Source of the DNA: Microbulbifer sp. MI-G
GTDB taxonomy: Bacteria > Pseudomonadota > Gammaproteobacteria > Pseudomonadales > Cellvibrionaceae
NCBI RefSeq assembly: GCF_030440425.1
Contig: NZ_CP098023.1
Location: 1,539,501 to 1,603,500, forward strand
Direction of reading: 5' to 3'
DNA: 64,000 nt
The translations under genes and the position numbers were made by a program. Each line of letters starts with the position of its first letter. Within the stretch, counting starts at the first letter, position 1. Below, in pieces: positions 26,212-33,551 of the stretch. The notes under the pieces are model-generated. The model was not told the DNA's origin, ran no database searches, and saw only the letters and a program-made list of their open reading frames with translations.

Positions 26212-26478
26212 ATGAGCATACACCTCTACCTACGTTCTCTGTCCTTAGTCGAGCGCTCTGCTTTAGCGGCTCAAGTGGGGACTACTGGCGCCTACCTAAA
26301 CCGCATTGCGTATGGGAACGGTAAACAACCTCCTGGTCCCAAGCTGGCTCGTAAGTTGGCTGTAGTCCTCAAGGGAAAGCTAACTCTGGAAGAAATCCGT
26401 CCGGACATCTGGGGCGAGGGACCTGAAGCTGCCACCAATAACAGTATGGAGGCAAGGGAGGACTTGGTTAATCAATAG
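26212..26478 (+). CDS. Cro/YdaS-like HTH regulator
   Basis: 88 residues from MSIHLYLRSLSLVERSALAA; helix-turn-helix QVGTTGAYLNRIAYGNGKQP with PPGPKLARKLAVVLKGKLTL, the YdaS/Cro pattern, and RPDIWGE at the end of the domain. No good ribosome site precedes either ATG (26197 or 26212), so a leaderless or weakly translated mRNA is likely. It should oppose the CI-like protein and start the rightward early operon. Confidence 0.7.
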   Translation: MSIHLYLRSLSLVERSALAAQVGTTGAYLNRIAYGNGKQPPGPKLARKLAVVLKGKLTLEEIRPDIWGEGPEAATNNSMEAREDLVNQ

Positions 26479-26509
26479 CCAACCATGGTCATTCATACAG
26501 GAGAAAACG

Positions 26510-26644
26510 ATGGACAGGTAAAGCATACAGGATGAGGGCGCGGAATTCCTCAAAACGGAGCAGGGGAGAGCACTAGTAGTTGAAATCCTTTCTTCCCGTA
26601 TCGCTAGTGAGGATTTCGTGCTGTTTGAACAAAACAATGGATGA
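26510..26644 (+). pseudogene. Small phage ORF with an ochre codon at position 4
   Basis: After a good GGAG site the frame reads MDR, TAA, then SIQDEGAEFLKTEQGRALVV and EILSSRIASEDFVLFEQNNG before TGA. The downstream codons look coding. It is either a broken gene or misread at one base. Confidence 0.35.
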
Positions 26645-26677
26645 AGCCCAGCTCGGGCCGGGCTAGTAGTCCAGGCA

Positions 26678-26851
26678 CTAATTTTTATGCGCGTTGCGCA
26701 CTGCGTCGTAAATCACTTGGAAGGCATTGGCAAGTTTCTCGGCGTCGTCTTCGATCATATCGCCTGATGGCCAGTGTGAGGAGTTTCCTCCGCCGCGCTG
26801 AAGGGAGGCAATTAGGATATCTGCGGCAATGCGCTCGTCTGAGTCGTCCAT
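26678..26851 (-). CDS. Small hypothetical phage protein, 57 residues
   Basis: MDDSDERIAADILIASLQRG, then GGNSSHWPSGDMIEDDAEKL and ANAFQVIYDAVRNAHKN. Codon use and acidic helices look genuine; the ribosome site is weak. It faces the rightward early genes. Confidence 0.5.
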   Translation of the reverse strand: MDDSDERIAADILIASLQRGGGNSSHWPSGDMIEDDAEKLANAFQVIYDAVRNAHKN

Positions 26852-27059
26852 AGGGAAAATCTGTGTTGCTGCTGGTGAGGAAGCATGCAGTGTACCGGTA
26901 AACCCGTCACTTGGGGAGTGGTGTCACAGCCAGCAGAGTTGTCTACGGCCTGCTGGGGGTGGGCATAGGAGAGCAGTAATGTTTGAGCACACGACAACAT
27001 GGTTGCAAGCAGATGCGGAACCGATCCTCGGCAGGTTGCAGGATATTAAAGGCAGCCTT

Positions 27060-27275
27060 TCAGCCTTTGAGGTTCTTAAGGCTCCTCTGGAGATCCTGAA
27101 TAGCCTTGCCAATCTCGGCGATCTGTCGTTGAAACTGCGTTGCATCAATCTCGACACGGGCTCCACAGGAGCAATTGAAATGCTGGTTGTATTTGAGCCA
27201 AGTGAACCGCTTTTTTTGCTTGCGGCTGCACTTTGGACACAGAAGATCGAGGGTACCGTTGTCGATCAATGACAT
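27060..27275 (-). CDS. Zinc-ribbon protein with coiled coil, 71 residues
   Basis: From MSLIDNGTLDLLCPKCSRKQ: two Cys pairs, C-P-K-C and C-S-C, form a Com-like zinc ribbon. A helical tail follows (QFQRQIAEIGKAIQDLQRSL). AAGGA precedes the ATG at 27275; upstream in-frame codons to 27527 lack a ribosome site. It may act as a post-transcriptional regulator like Mu Com, but this is inference. Confidence 0.6.
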   Translation of the reverse strand: MSLIDNGTLDLLCPKCSRKQKKRFTWLKYNQHFNCSCGARVEIDATQFQRQIAEIGKAIQDLQRSLKNLKG

Positions 27276-27537
27276 AACTAATTCCTTGTTGTTATTGGTA
27301 TTGGAAGTTCCAGCATACCGGGAATGGCGACACCTGCCCAGTGGTGTGACAGCCGGGAGAAATCGGTACTGAATCATTGCAAAAGTTATTGGTGGAAGGC
27401 ATAGAAAATGCAACAGGCGTCTATACGGAAAAGCCCATTTCCCCGGTTGACAGAGATCGGAGAACGGTCCTATGCTTATCCCGCTCTCGCAAAATCGGGA
27501 GCCGGGATTGAGACCCCGTATTTCCAAGGCGCCAGGA

Positions 27538-27568
27538 AGACGCCTATAGCTGTATGCGTCTTTTTTTG
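27538..27568 (+). terminator. Rho-independent terminator before the C4-type RNA
   Basis: AGACGC and GCGTCT pair around 12 nt, followed by a run of T. An early terminator just before a C4-type RNA parallels P4/P1 immunity regions. Confidence 0.55.
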
Positions 27569-27588
27569 TGCGCGAAACCTCCTTGTTA

Positions 27589-27663
27589 TGGTGGGGTATT
27601 CGGGGGGCCTTCGGGTCCGCCGTTTACTTGGAGCGGTAGTCTCAACCCGTTTACCCCGCCACC
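27589..27663 (+). ncRNA. C4-type phage antisense RNA
   Basis: GGTGGGGTA pairs with TACCCCGCCACC, closing a structure with an inner GGCC-TTCG-GGTCC hairpin and a CCGC/GCGG stem, as in the C4 antisense RNA family of P1, P7 and P4-like phages. The segment TAGTCTCAACCC is complementary to GGGATTGAGAC at 27503-27513 upstream, the type of a/a' pairing used by C4 to cause early termination. It directly precedes the gene at 27720. The assignment rests on sequence and structure memory, not a covariance search. Confidence 0.65.
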
Positions 27664-27719
27664 CAATCGAGATTGAGACCTCCTGTGTGGCGAACAACCC
27701 GCTATCCAAGGAGGCTATC

Positions 27720-27980
27720 ATGCCTAACCACGCCCCAGTTGTGCCTGCTGCTCGGGCAGATCAGTTTATTACCCAATCCCTTGAGCTCGCTGGCGTTAGC
27801 CTGGAAACCGTAGAAAAGCTGCGCACGCTGTTTCGTACCATTGTCCACATCCCCGACAACAATCCCACTACGCAGGAGCTGGCCGCCCTTGGTGCCGAGC
27901 TCGCAGACGGGTGGGCCAATGTTATTGATTGCGAGCGTGAGGATCTGGAGCGACTCGCCGCTTCCACTCTAATGAATTGA
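27720..27980 (+). CDS. Hypothetical phage protein downstream of C4 RNA
   Basis: 86 residues from MPNHAPVVPAARADQFITQS, with an AAGGAGG site 6 nt before the ATG. A helical protein (GVSLETVEKLRTLFRTIVHI, then ELAALGAELADGWANVIDCE). Its position after a C4-type RNA corresponds to genes kept off by C4 in other phages. No family recognised. Confidence 0.6.
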   Translation: MPNHAPVVPAARADQFITQSLELAGVSLETVEKLRTLFRTIVHIPDNNPTTQELAALGAELADGWANVIDCEREDLERLAASTLMN

Positions 27981-28065
27981 GGTAATGAATTAATCAACTA
28001 GTCATTGCTGAGCCGCAGAAGCGGACGGAGGCGATAATGGAAGACTCCGATCTGTCCTGTATTGC

Positions 28066-28212
28066 GTGAATGAACGCGCACAACAAACGGGCCTTCCGGC
28101 TTGTGAGTTGGCGCGGGCCTTACTCCAAATCCCACCTGAACAAATCAAGGCGGCGGCGGATGCTGACCGAGCCTATCGCAAGTCTGCTGTTTTGAATGGG
28201 GGTGAAAAATGA
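28066..28212 (+). CDS. Small hypothetical phage protein, 48 residues
   Basis: GTG start: VNERAQQTGLPACELARALL, then QIPPEQIKAAADADRAYRKS. Its TGA overlaps the next ATG (ATGA), which suggests coupling. No strong ribosome site is visible. Upstream in-frame extension stops at a TGA 42 nt before the GTG. Confidence 0.45.
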   Translation: MNERAQQTGLPACELARALLQIPPEQIKAAADADRAYRKSAVLNGGEK

Positions 28213-28490
28213 GCCTTATTGTCGCCCCTCTGGAGGTATTGACCGATGGTCGTCTCACTGACCCCGAGCGTCGCGTCCTTATGTCTTTGTTTTCCTTTCT
28301 GGAAAAGGGCACTAGCACCACTTGCCCCAGCTTGGAGTTATTGGCGGAGAGAGCGCAAATCAAAGACAAAACCCGAGTATCAAAGCTAACCACATCGCTG
28401 GCAGGAAAAGGCTGGTTGAAGAAAAAAAGAAAGGGATTTACCGGGTGCAAAGAATACGCCCTGATAGTCTCCACCAACTTGGACTCATAG
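28209..28490 (+). CDS. Phage winged-helix DNA-binding protein
   Basis: 93 residues, MSLIVAPLEVLTDGRLTDPE, then the HTH_36-like core RRVLMSLFSFLEKGTSTTCP, LELLAERAQIKDKTRVSKLT and a wing GWLKKKRKGFTGCKEY. Such domains begin phage replication O-type proteins; here it is a stand-alone domain upstream of the O-like gene. Confidence 0.65.
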   Translation: MSLIVAPLEVLTDGRLTDPERRVLMSLFSFLEKGTSTTCPSLELLAERAQIKDKTRVSKLTTSLAGKGWLKKKRKGFTGCKEYALIVSTNLDS

Positions 28491-28503
28491 AGGGAAATAT
28501 GTA

Positions 28504-28830
28504 ATGAGTATGGAACTGATGGCCAAAGCCATGAAGCTCAAGGTGGGTAATCCACTGCGTACTCTGGTGCTTTTGGAATTGGCTCACAACGCTAACGATC
28601 AGGGTGAGTGCAGGCTTAGTTATCAGCATATTGCTGACCAGTGTGAGATGAGCCGTCGCCCTGCCATTCGGCATATCAAGGCGTTGCAAGATAAAGGTTT
28701 TCTGCGTATTGCCCACCATGAAAATGGGCAAGGCGATATCCTAAATTTTTGCAATATTTTTCTACTGACTCTGGATAAGGGTAGTGAGCCTCCTGCATCA
28801 GAAGTGAACGGAGGTGAATTATGGAATTAA
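28504..28830 (+). CDS. Phage helix-turn-helix protein (O N-terminal type)
   Basis: 108 residues. MSMELMAKAMKLKVGNPLRT, LVLLELAHNANDQGECRLSY and QHIADQCEMSRRPAIRHIKA form a winged helix of the HTH_36 kind, typical of replication initiators. It ends 10 nt inside the next gene, so translation is coupled. A duplication of the same domain type is visible in three adjacent genes. Confidence 0.7.
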   Translation: MSMELMAKAMKLKVGNPLRTLVLLELAHNANDQGECRLSYQHIADQCEMSRRPAIRHIKALQDKGFLRIAHHENGQGDILNFCNIFLLTLDKGSEPPASEVNGGELWN

Positions 28831-29183
28831 CACTTTCCATAAACCAGGCCAAGAGCATCGAGTGGGAGTTGAACCTTCAGCAGGCCACATTGTTCTCTTT
28901 CATCCTGAATGCTGCGTATTGGGCGGACAAGCAGGACGGCTACTGGTATCTCAGCAAGGGCAAGATCATCGAGGAGCTGCCCATTCTCTCTGACAAGAGA
29001 GACACCATTTACAGGTTGGGCACACAGCTGATTCGCAAGGGGTTGATTGATCGAAAAGTAATCAATAGCGGTGATCACTACCGTGTGACCAGGAAGGGCT
29101 TCGAGTGGAATAAGGCTGAGGCCGGAAAAAAATCCGAGGCACCTCGGAAAAATATCCGAGGGTCGGAAAAAAATCCGAGGTAG
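28821..29183 (+). CDS. Phage replication protein O-like, N-terminal reading frame
   Basis: 120 residues in the zero frame. A winged-helix domain (about 20-95: LQQATLFSFILNAAYWADKQ, LSKGKIIEELPILSDKRDTI, IRKGLIDRKVINSGDHY) is followed by a Lys/Ser-rich linker coded by the iterons, ending at TAG. The C-terminal half of a lambda O-type protein lies in the -1 frame directly after. A slippery A-AAA-AAA at 29126-29132 in the proper phase, with a CCGAGG-CA-CCTCGG hairpin behind it, would give a 322-residue fusion, near the size of lambda O (about 300). A simple frameshift mutation is the alternative. Confidence 0.7.
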   Translation: MELTLSINQAKSIEWELNLQQATLFSFILNAAYWADKQDGYWYLSKGKIIEELPILSDKRDTIYRLGTQLIRKGLIDRKVINSGDHYRVTRKGFEWNKAEAGKKSEAPRKNIRGSEKNPR

Positions 29184-29201
29184 GGTCGGAAAAAAATCCG
29201 A
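29122..29201. other. Probable replication origin: four 16-bp palindromic iterons
   Basis: CCGGAAAAAAATCCGA (29122), TCGGAAAAATATCCGA (29144), TCGGAAAAAAATCCGA (29163) and again (29186) are inverted repeats of CGGA around an A tract, spaced 19-23 bp, followed by an AT-rich stretch to about 29250. They lie inside the O-like gene at the domain junction, the same place as the lambda ori iterons. Confidence 0.65.
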
Positions 29202-29788
29202 CGTATCAGTATACCAATTTATCAGTTAACCAAGATCAGAATAAAAACACGGGCGATTCTCCAGATGATCAAACCAAGTCCGTAATCGATTCGGCGTTTG
29301 ATCGATTCTGGTCAGCAGGGTTACCCAAGGTGGGCAAGCAAAAAGCCCACGCCGCCTTCCTGGTCAACCTCAAAAAATCCAAACGGGATGCTGAGTCGTT
29401 TGCTGAGTTGCTTGCCGAGGATATCGAACATCGCCTGCTGGCCAACCAATTCGGATTTGACCGGTTGCACCCGACCACCTACCTGAACCAGCGCCGCTGG
29501 GAGGACGAGCGACCGGAGATCATCCCATTTGACCGGATTGTCGAGTCTTACCACCGCAACCTGCCCAACAACGTGCCGGTGACAGCCCTGAGTGACCGAC
29601 GACGGGAATTCCTGACCTACCTGTGGACGCAACGCGCAAACCGCGAGTTGGGTTGGTTTGATGAATTCTTCGCCTTCTGTGCCAGCCAGCAGTGGCTGAA
29701 TGGTTCCCACAGAGCCGACCTGGAGTGGTTGACCGACCCGAATAATTATCCACGCATCACCGAAAACGCAAAGGGAGCAGCAGCATGA
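29132..29788 (+). CDS. Phage replication protein O-like, C-terminal reading frame
   Basis: The frame is open from 29120. It reads through a polar linker (YQYTNLSVNQDQNKNTGDSP) into SVIDSAFDRFWSAGLPKVGK, QKAHAAFLVNLKKSKRDAES and FGFDRLHPTTYLNQRRWEDE, the C-terminal pattern of O/DnaD-like phage initiators (F-x-x-FW-x-x-YP-x-K-x-G-K, P-x-T-W/YLN-x-x-RW). No ATG lies upstream; the first alternative start is GTG at 29330. This end recruits the helicase. It overlaps dnaB by 4 nt. Confidence 0.7.
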   Translation: MRGTSEKYPRVGKKSEVGSEKNPTYQYTNLSVNQDQNKNTGDSPDDQTKSVIDSAFDRFWSAGLPKVGKQKAHAAFLVNLKKSKRDAESFAELLAEDIEHRLLANQFGFDRLHPTTYLNQRRWEDERPEIIPFDRIVESYHRNLPNNVPVTALSDRRREFLTYLWTQRANRELGWFDEFFAFCASQQWLNGSHRADLEWLTDPNNYPRITENAKGAAA

Positions 29789-31170
29789 TGGCCAAGCCAC
29801 TGAACAGGAGCGAGCAGAACACCTTGATCGCTGCAGAGCAGATGGTGCTTGGTGGACTCCTGATCAACCCCTCCGCCATCGAGGACGTATTCGAGATTGT
29901 AGGCCGGGCGGATTTTATAACTGCACCACACCGCACCATTGCCACAGCCATCAAATCCCTGGCAGAGAACTCCCAGCCAGTGGACGCGTTTACTGTGGGT
30001 GAGGAGCTGAACCGCACCAAAAAGCTGAGAGCTGCCGGAGGCGTTGCTTACCTGGCTGAACTGTGTGAGCAGACTCCGGGGGCATCGAATGTACGAACCT
30101 ATGCCCACATTGCCGCTGACCACGCAAACCGTCGCAAGTTCTTGGCCGCACTGGATGAGGCTGGCAAGGCCGTATACGCCGCACCTGTTCGCCCGTTGAA
30201 GGAAATTATCAGCGCACACCAAACCAGCCTGTCTGATCTGGAGCGTGCTCGCGATACCGGTACAGGCCCTCAAGATCTGGACGGGGCAGCCAGGGAGGTT
30301 CTGCAGGATTGGAACCGCCTGGAGACCGGTGACCAGATCAAGCGGGTACACACGGGCTGGGATTGCATAGATCGCCGCTGGAAGGGATTGCGTGGTGGGG
30401 AGCTGGTAGTCCTCGCTGGTACCACTGGAACTGGTAAAACCGTGTTTGCCATGCAGGTGGCTGCGCACAATGCGCTCAATGGCAACCGCGCCCTGGTCTT
30501 CTCTCTGGAAATGAGCCGCCGGGAGCTTTATCGCCGCTTGGTGGGCATGGTTGGACGCATCCCTGTAGGTCTTGCCGACTCTGACAACTCAGATGACCGC
30601 AAAGGCTTCTACGCCCAGCACAGCCAGGGCTTGACCTATGCCGTAAGCAAACTTAAGGGCATAGATATGGGAGTGGACGACCAGGGCGCGTTGCACATCA
30701 ACCAGATTGCCAGTCGTGCTCGCCGTGAACACCGCAAGAGCCCGTTGTCATTGATTGTGGTGGATTACCTGCAGCAGGTGCGTGGAGATGGCCTGAGCCG
30801 GGAGAGGGAAGTGGCCTGCGTCTCTGCCGGGCTCAAGGCATTGGCAAAGGAGCTGGATATACCGGTACTGGCACTCTGCCAGTTCAACCGTGAAGCGTCC
30901 AAGGGTGGCCGACCCAATATATCCCAACTACGGGATTCCGGCTCTATTGAACAGGACGCCGACATAGTGACCCTGTTGTACCGGGAGGACAAAGACAATC
31001 CCGATTCCCTAAACCCAGGACTGGTGGAAGTGATCACTGCAAAGCACCGCCGTGGAGAGCCAGGTATCGACAACCTCAAAGCCAAGCTCAACCAGTTCCG
31101 CATGGATGTATGGACGGCGGAGGTACACCAGGCTGAGCCGTCTAAGAGATTCCGGCAATTCGTTGGTTAA
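29785..31170 (+). CDS. dnaB: Phage replicative DNA helicase DnaB
   Basis: 461 residues, the usual DnaB length. The N-terminal primase-interaction domain (about 10-115: NTLIAAEQMVLGGLLINPSA) is followed by the RecA-like ATPase: Walker A AGTTGTGKT (about 211-219), LVFSLEMSRRELYRR (H1a), LSLIVVDYLQQVRG (Walker B, VVDYLQ) and LCQFNRE plus LRDSGSIEQDADIV near the end. It unwinds DNA at the fork of the phage origin just upstream. ATGA overlap with the O-like gene. A 3' fragment of a second copy is at 43287-43333. Confidence 0.92.
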   Translation: MMAKPLNRSEQNTLIAAEQMVLGGLLINPSAIEDVFEIVGRADFITAPHRTIATAIKSLAENSQPVDAFTVGEELNRTKKLRAAGGVAYLAELCEQTPGASNVRTYAHIAADHANRRKFLAALDEAGKAVYAAPVRPLKEIISAHQTSLSDLERARDTGTGPQDLDGAAREVLQDWNRLETGDQIKRVHTGWDCIDRRWKGLRGGELVVLAGTTGTGKTVFAMQVAAHNALNGNRALVFSLEMSRRELYRRLVGMVGRIPVGLADSDNSDDRKGFYAQHSQGLTYAVSKLKGIDMGVDDQGALHINQIASRARREHRKSPLSLIVVDYLQQVRGDGLSREREVACVSAGLKALAKELDIPVLALCQFNREASKGGRPNISQLRDSGSIEQDADIVTLLYREDKDNPDSLNPGLVEVITAKHRRGEPGIDNLKAKLNQFRMDVWTAEVHQAEPSKRFRQFVG

Positions 31171-31187
31171 TCGAGATAGGGGAAAAG

Positions 31188-31577
31188 ATGGTCAATGAAA
31201 TCAGCATTCGCGAGCGCTTGTGGGAGTGGTCCAGGGCCTATCCTGAACGGGCAGGGGACTCGGTAAACTGGCCCCGTATGGCGGCATTTGGCCGAAGGAT
31301 GCTATCAGGGTGCAGGGAGAGCCCGGACCCGATAGATTACGAGAGAGCAGCACTCACGGATGCAGCAGTATTGGCTTACCTGAATGTGATTGCCAGGCGC
31401 CAGGGCAAGGAGAAGGCTGCGTTGGAGAGGAAGGTTTTTTGGTTGCGGTATTACTACCGGTGGGAAATGCGAGACACTTGCACAAGGGTGAGACGCTCCA
31501 AGGCCTGGGTGGAGAATATGTGCAACTTAATCGAGGGGACGGTAGAGGCACTTTATTTGGCGGATAATGCAGTATAA
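31188..31577 (+). CDS. Q-like phage late regulator (putative antiterminator), copy 1
   Basis: 129 residues: RERLWEWSRAYPERAGDSVN, then an acidic centre (IDYERAALTDAAVLAYLNVI) and a basic C-terminal HTH-like stretch (FWLRYYYRWEMRDTCTRVRR, SKAWVENMCNLIEGTVEALY). The position after dnaB and just before a promoter, leader hairpin and terminator is that of antiterminator Q. The similarity to named Q families is weak, so the role is inferred. A second copy at 43351 is about 80 per cent identical. Confidence 0.55.
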   Translation: MVNEISIRERLWEWSRAYPERAGDSVNWPRMAAFGRRMLSGCRESPDPIDYERAALTDAAVLAYLNVIARRQGKEKAALERKVFWLRYYYRWEMRDTCTRVRRSKAWVENMCNLIEGTVEALYLADNAV

Positions 31578-31603
31578 CTGTATTTAAATACAAGCTGTAT
31601 GTA

Positions 31604-31680
31604 TTGACAGCCTAGGCGTGAAGATACTATATTCAGCTAAGCTGTCGCGAAGTATGCGCAGCGGGACCATACCCCCCCTT
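31604..31680 (+). promoter_or_regulatory. Late promoter and leader hairpin, copy 1
   Basis: TTGACA at 31604 is followed by AT-rich TACTATATT about 15-18 nt later. The leader GCTGTCGCG-AAGTAT-GCGCAGC can fold and is conserved with copy 2 (43803-43825), followed by GGACCATACCCCCCC in both. This is the layout of a pR'-qut leader. Confidence 0.5.
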
Positions 31681-31682
31681 TG

Positions 31683-31717
31683 AAAGCCCTGGCTGGTTAA
31701 CCTGTCGGGGCTTTTTT
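31683..31717 (+). terminator. Late leader terminator (tR'-like), copy 1
   Basis: AAAGCCC pairs with GGGGCTTTT, followed by T6. It lies about 50 nt after the presumed start point and would stop late transcription unless antiterminated. Confidence 0.7.
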
Positions 31718-31990
31718 GTGGCTGTAACTCAGTTTAGTAGCCCAAAGTGTTACTCTGGACTAGGTTGTATTCGAGCTTTCTCCCAGCGGGCTCTCGTGAG
31801 CTTGCCCTTAAAGTCGGTTTATGGGTATGATTATTAAATGCGGTAATTAGTCTCACCTATAGAGTTGTTGTCTTCCATTGGTTCGCCCTATGCTGGGTAT
31901 GAAATAAGTGCAAATTTGCAGAATGATTTCCCATTTCACTTCGAACTTTTAGGTGCTGCGAGTGTTGAGAGATGAAGGAAGTATAAGTTT
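31718..31990. other. Non-coding stretch between late leader and first cargo gene
   Basis: No supported gene. The end holds the ribosome site GAAGGAAG for the next ORF. Confidence 0.4.
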
Positions 31991-32344
31991 ATGTCATGGT
32001 TATGGGATGCTTTTCAACAGAGCCAGATTTCAGATAATCAGAAACGAAGTAGTGATGCTAAGAACGACTCTGCATTAGCACTTCGGTCAGTTAGAGAATT
32101 GGAAGAAAAACTGGATCGCCTTTCTTTGCTATGTCACGCATTGTTTGAAGAGCTTGAGCGAACAACAGGTTTTTCTGAAGCACAGCTTAAAGAAAAAATG
32201 CTTGAAATTGATCTGCGTGACGGAAAGCTAGATGGGAAGGTAAATTTGACAGCGGGAAAGAAATGCCCAGATTGTGGGCATCAGATAAAAAAATCCCGCC
32301 CAAACTGTTTTTATTGTGGTGCCAGTCTTCAAGGAATTAGTTGA
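31991..32344 (+). CDS. Cargo protein: coiled coil plus zinc ribbon
   Basis: 117 residues. N-terminal half is helical (SSDAKNDSALALRSVRELEE, KLDRLSLLCHALFEELERTT); the C-terminus is a zinc ribbon, KKCPDCGHQIKKSRPNCFYCG, with C-x2-C pairs. The same coiled-coil-plus-ribbon plan occurs in small cassette proteins. First gene after the late leader. Function unknown. Confidence 0.6.
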   Translation: MSWLWDAFQQSQISDNQKRSSDAKNDSALALRSVRELEEKLDRLSLLCHALFEELERTTGFSEAQLKEKMLEIDLRDGKLDGKVNLTAGKKCPDCGHQIKKSRPNCFYCGASLQGIS

Positions 32345-32388
32345 AACTGTACGCCAATCAGGTAAGGAAGTGCTTCTAGTCTGTATTT

Positions 32389-32450
32389 TTACTCAGAAAA
32401 TAGTAATCAGGACAATAGTGGCCATGGTGATCACTATTATGGATGTTATT
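32389..32450 (+). promoter_or_regulatory. Cassette promoter module R1 (diverged)
   Basis: TAGTAATCAG-GACAAT-AGTGGCCATGGTGATCA matches the conserved block of R2-R8; the -35 is degraded (TTACTC) at the standard 16-nt spacing. It ends in TGTTATT just before the ORF at 32466. Confidence 0.6.
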
Positions 32451-32465
32451 TAATTGCGGAAATCT

Positions 32466-32876
32466 ATGAAAGAAAATAAGAAAAAATTATTGGCAGCATT
32501 AGCAGCTGCAATTGTCATTTATGGCTTGTATATTGTTATTACAGGGAAAGATTTCAATTTTCTGATAGTTATACCCCTAATTAATATTTTTCTGATCGTA
32601 ACTCTGATAAGAGGGAGCGGGCCCAAGAAAGTGAGTGATCCGGTAGGCTACGTAAAGTTTACGAATGGAAAAATTAATTTTGGGGAAAATAATATTTCTG
32701 TAATCAAGATTAAAAAGATCGCTCTAGAAGCCGTGGAAAATGAATGCTATTTTTCACTTCCGTATAATCAAACGGCACCAGGAAAATGTCCAATTTTCGT
32801 GTTTCCACTGGAGAAGCTCACTGATTTTAAAAAGCACCTGTTGACGGGTCTCGGTGAGGTGGAAATAATTACATAA
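32466..32876 (+). CDS. Cargo membrane protein, 136 residues
   Basis: Two transmembrane helices (KLLAALAAAIVIYGLYIVIT and FLIVIPLINIFLIVTLIR) are followed by a soluble beta-rich domain (VGYVKFTNGKINFGENNISV, KIKKIALEAVENECYFSL). The layout resembles small PH-like membrane proteins. GGAAA precedes the ATG. Function unknown. Confidence 0.55.
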   Translation: MKENKKKLLAALAAAIVIYGLYIVITGKDFNFLIVIPLINIFLIVTLIRGSGPKKVSDPVGYVKFTNGKINFGENNISVIKIKKIALEAVENECYFSLPYNQTAPGKCPIFVFPLEKLTDFKKHLLTGLGEVEIIT

Positions 32877-32935
32877 CAAATTAGGCAGATAGCTCCAGAC
32901 GTTTCTTCTTCCATGGGGCAGTCCATACTACTCTT

Positions 32936-32959
32936 AGCCCGCCTAGTATGGGCTTTTTC
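32936..32959 (+). terminator. Terminator before the M15 lysin gene, copy 1
   Basis: AGCCC-GCCTAGTAT-GGGCT followed by T4. It lies only 16 nt before the lysin ATG; the equivalent hairpin at 44514-44538 is stronger. Confidence 0.6.
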
Positions 32960-32974
32960 GTTTCTGGGAATCCA

Positions 32975-33352
32975 ATGTTTAAAAACGACTACTTCACGGA
33001 AGCGGAGTTGTCCTGCCGTTGTTGCGGGGAAATCCATTTCTCGGATGATACGCTCCACCGTTTGATCAGGGTCAGGGAGCGGTTTGCCAGGCCTATGGTG
33101 ATCACCTCCGGTTATCGCTGCCGTGACCGCTGCGTCAGTCTTGGTTCGACCATGACACACACTACCGGTCAGGCTGTGGATGTATCAGTTTCTGGTGGGC
33201 GTGCCTATGAGCTGCTGGGGATCGCGATAGAGGAAGGGTTTACCGGTATTGGGGTAAAGCAGCATGGTCCACACAAGGGCAGATTCCTGCATCTGGATGA
33301 TCTTGGGCCTATACCGGGTGAGCGTACACGGCCTACTGTCTGGAGTTATTGA
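32975..33352 (+). CDS. Peptidase M15 family lysin (D,D-carboxypeptidase/endopeptidase), copy 1
   Basis: 125 residues from MFKNDYFTEAELSCRCCGEI. Zinc-site signature: SLGSTMTHTTGQAVDVSVSG (first His and Asp of H-x6-D) and GRFLHLDDL (second His), as in the M15_3/VanY-like phage endolysins. It hydrolyses peptide crosslinks of peptidoglycan. The conserved end RTRPTVWSY is typical. The longer frame upstream begins inside the terminator, so MFKNDYF is the better start. Copy 2 is at 44555. Confidence 0.85.
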   Translation: MFKNDYFTEAELSCRCCGEIHFSDDTLHRLIRVRERFARPMVITSGYRCRDRCVSLGSTMTHTTGQAVDVSVSGGRAYELLGIAIEEGFTGIGVKQHGPHKGRFLHLDDLGPIPGERTRPTVWSY

Positions 33353-33364
33353 GGGGGGGAGCGT

Positions 33365-33436
33365 ATGGAGGGCATCACAGTTAGGGTTGGAGATGCCCTG
33401 GGAAACAAAGTGAACCTGCGTAAGACCCTATTATAA
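33365..33436 (+). pseudogene. 5' fragment of the DUF1364-type nuclease gene
   Basis: Reads MEGITVRVGDALGNKVNLRK then TAA, closely matching the N-terminus of the intact gene at 52284 (MEGFRVQAADTQGDKVNLQP). It follows the lysin directly, showing the ancestral order lysin, DUF1364. The module R2 replaces the rest. Confidence 0.65.
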
Positions 33437-33477
33437 CTGTATGATTTTAATGAGGATTTTTTGTAATTGGCGCAGAA

Positions 33478-33536
33478 TTGATTTCGAAGACATAATCAGG
33501 ATAATAGCGGGCACGACGATTAGTATATTAAAGTTA
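33478..33536 (+). promoter_or_regulatory. Cassette promoter module R2
   Basis: TTGATT (33478) - 16 nt - GATAAT (33500), preceded by GCGCAGAA and ending AAAGTTA, 15 nt before the next ATG. Confidence 0.75.
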
Positions 33537-33551
33537 TGAGCTACTAAACCC

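Noticed and set aside
26829..27272. 147-codon plus-strand frame
   Set aside because: It overlaps the zinc-ribbon gene on the opposite strand and lacks a ribosome site.
29746..30468. 240-codon minus-strand frame
   Set aside because: Antisense to dnaB; composition follows from dnaB codon bias.
33478..33536. R modules as complete attC sites
   Set aside because: Although they end in GTTA, the two halves show little arm complementarity; promoter function with fixed 16-nt spacing explains the conservation better.
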